Assembly (NCBI RefSeq): GCF_023242315.1
Contig: NZ_JALLIY010000017.1
Coordinates: forward strand, 1-64,000
Source of the DNA: Pseudomonas sp. MWU13-2105
GTDB taxonomy: Bacteria; Pseudomonadota; Gammaproteobacteria; Pseudomonadales; Pseudomonadaceae
Direction of reading: 5' to 3'
DNA: 64,000 bases
Of this stretch, positions 63,419 through 64,000 are shown one piece after another. The position numbers were made by a program, and so were the translations under genes. The notes beneath the pieces are model-generated. The model did no database searches and had not been told where the DNA came from. It worked only from the letters and a program-made list of their open reading frames with translations. Each line of letters opens with the position of its first letter. Position 1 is the first letter of the stretch.

Positions 63419-64000
63419 TCAGTCTTTGGCGGAGTTTTCACCGATCAACATGTAGATTCGGAACAGCACGATGCTGCTGAACAGTTGCAGGAAACTGTGG
63501 GCGCTGTCGATGATCAGCATCAACACCGGGTTCTGCGGTGCCGGGTAGACACTCAGGCTCAGGCCCTTGAGCAGCCAGAGTGGCCCCATTACACACAGGA
63601 TGCAGGTGAAGGTTAGCCAGAAGTGGCCGCGGCTCAAGGCGAAACTCTCCTTCATCGCCCGCAGCGGCTCGCGCCCGCGCAGTACCAGCAGGTATTCGGA
63701 GAAGGCCAGGATCACGGTCAGCCAGATGCCGGGAATGAAATACAGCGACAGGCCCAGCACGATGGCGATGGTGTTGACCGCCGAGAGCAGTGCAAAGCGT
63801 GGCCACAGGCGCAGGGACATGGCCAGCAGATCGCGATTGGCTGGCGCTTCGCCCCGACTGCGGGCATCGAGAAACAGGATCAGCGCCGCCGTGTACAGTG
63901 GATAGACCAGCAGTCCGGCCACCAGGCCATAGGCCGGCGAGGCATCCGGGCCCACGGCGTTGTCCAGCAATTGCTGGAGCAGGGTCTCGAGGATCACCAG
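63419..64000 (-). CDS. YciC-family (UPF0259) membrane protein, partial
   Basis: At least 194 codons, running off the right edge; the reading frame is still open at base 64000 (Leu before the first possible GTG), so the N-terminus is missing. Several membrane segments and the stretch PRFALLSAVNTIAIVLGLSL, YFIPGIWLTVILAFSEYLLV and REPLRAMKESFALSRGHFW match YciC-type proteins. Function unknown. It lies 10 bases upstream of the EEP gene and is probably cotranscribed. Confidence 0.85.
   Translation of the reverse strand: MVILETLLQQLLDNAVGPDASPAYGLVAGLLVYPLYTAALILFLDARSRGEAPANRDLLAMSLRLWPRFALLSAVNTIAIVLGLSLYFIPGIWLTVILAFSEYLLVLRGREPLRAMKESFALSRGHFWLTFTCILCVMGPLWLLKGLSLSVYPAPQNPVLMLIIDSAHSFLQLFSSIVLFRIYMLIGENSAKD

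Noticed and set aside
1..64000. tRNA or rRNA genes
   Set aside because: No tRNA-like cloverleaf or rRNA sequence was noticed on reading; a tRNAscan-SE run would be decisive.

Overview
The window is chromosomal DNA from a Pseudomonas, most likely of the fluorescens/protegens/chlororaphis group. The evidence is the high GC content, the pseudomonad gene order (proA-nadD-rsfS-rlmH-mrdA-rodA-mltB-rlpA-dacA-ybeD-lipB-lipA, leuS-lptE-holA, lnt-corC-ybeY-ybeZ-miaB, thiD-thiE-hemL, ladS, amn, hrpB), and the many REP/R-type inverted repeats between genes. I see no rRNA, tRNA, prophage, insertion sequence or CRISPR array. Gene identities come from reading motifs and from remembered family and synteny knowledge; no search was run.

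Layout. 1-4156: an ethanolamine-use locus, with the start of an ethanolamine permease and an aldehyde dehydrogenase (exaC-type) on the minus strand behind a sigma-54 promoter, and the divergent sigma-54 activator (eatR-like). 4368-11554: mpl-ubiX, small envelope and redox genes, a lipoprotein that joins MORN repeats to a C13 (legumain/caspase-like) peptidase, a MaoC hydratase, a CidA/LrgB pair and a LON-domain protein. 11736-14484: a cold-shock protein followed by a degenerate cold-shock-like protein, a DedA-PAP2 fusion and a 3-methyladenine glycosylase. 14624-27076: one long collinear cluster for proline and NAD synthesis, ribosome maintenance, rod-shape peptidoglycan synthesis and lipoate synthesis. 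27276-43075: minus-strand genes dominate, covering murein and lipoprotein maturation, LPS assembly (lptE), holA, leuS, the ribosome-rescue factor arfA, ybeY/ybeZ/miaB and hemL; thiamine genes follow to 44549. 44836-51442: ladS (Gac/Rsm signalling), an AidB-like acyl-CoA dehydrogenase, amn and rluE. 51455-58589: an AsnC/Lrp regulator, a structured non-coding RNA candidate, a proline-rich envelope protein, a cation efflux protein, a lipoprotein, decayed sequence and hrpB. 58961-62272: a complete cytochrome bd-I operon (cydP-cydA-cydB-cydX-cydE). 62326-64000: an exonuclease/phosphatase-fold protein and a truncated YciC-type membrane protein.

The observations that most deserve attention are: (i) a structured RNA with its own intrinsic terminator between the Lrp gene and the proline-rich protein gene (about 52440-52657); (ii) a strong hairpin inside arfA just before its stop codon, predicting non-stop mRNA; (iii) a perfect hairpin that abuts the start codon of the YdcF-family gene and holds its ribosome binding site; (iv) the MORN-C13 peptidase lipoprotein; (v) a degenerate duplicate of the hrpB promoter and first codons beside a chemoreceptor-like remnant; and (vi) a perfect 28-bp palindrome whose arms copy the 3' end of the adjacent MaoC gene.
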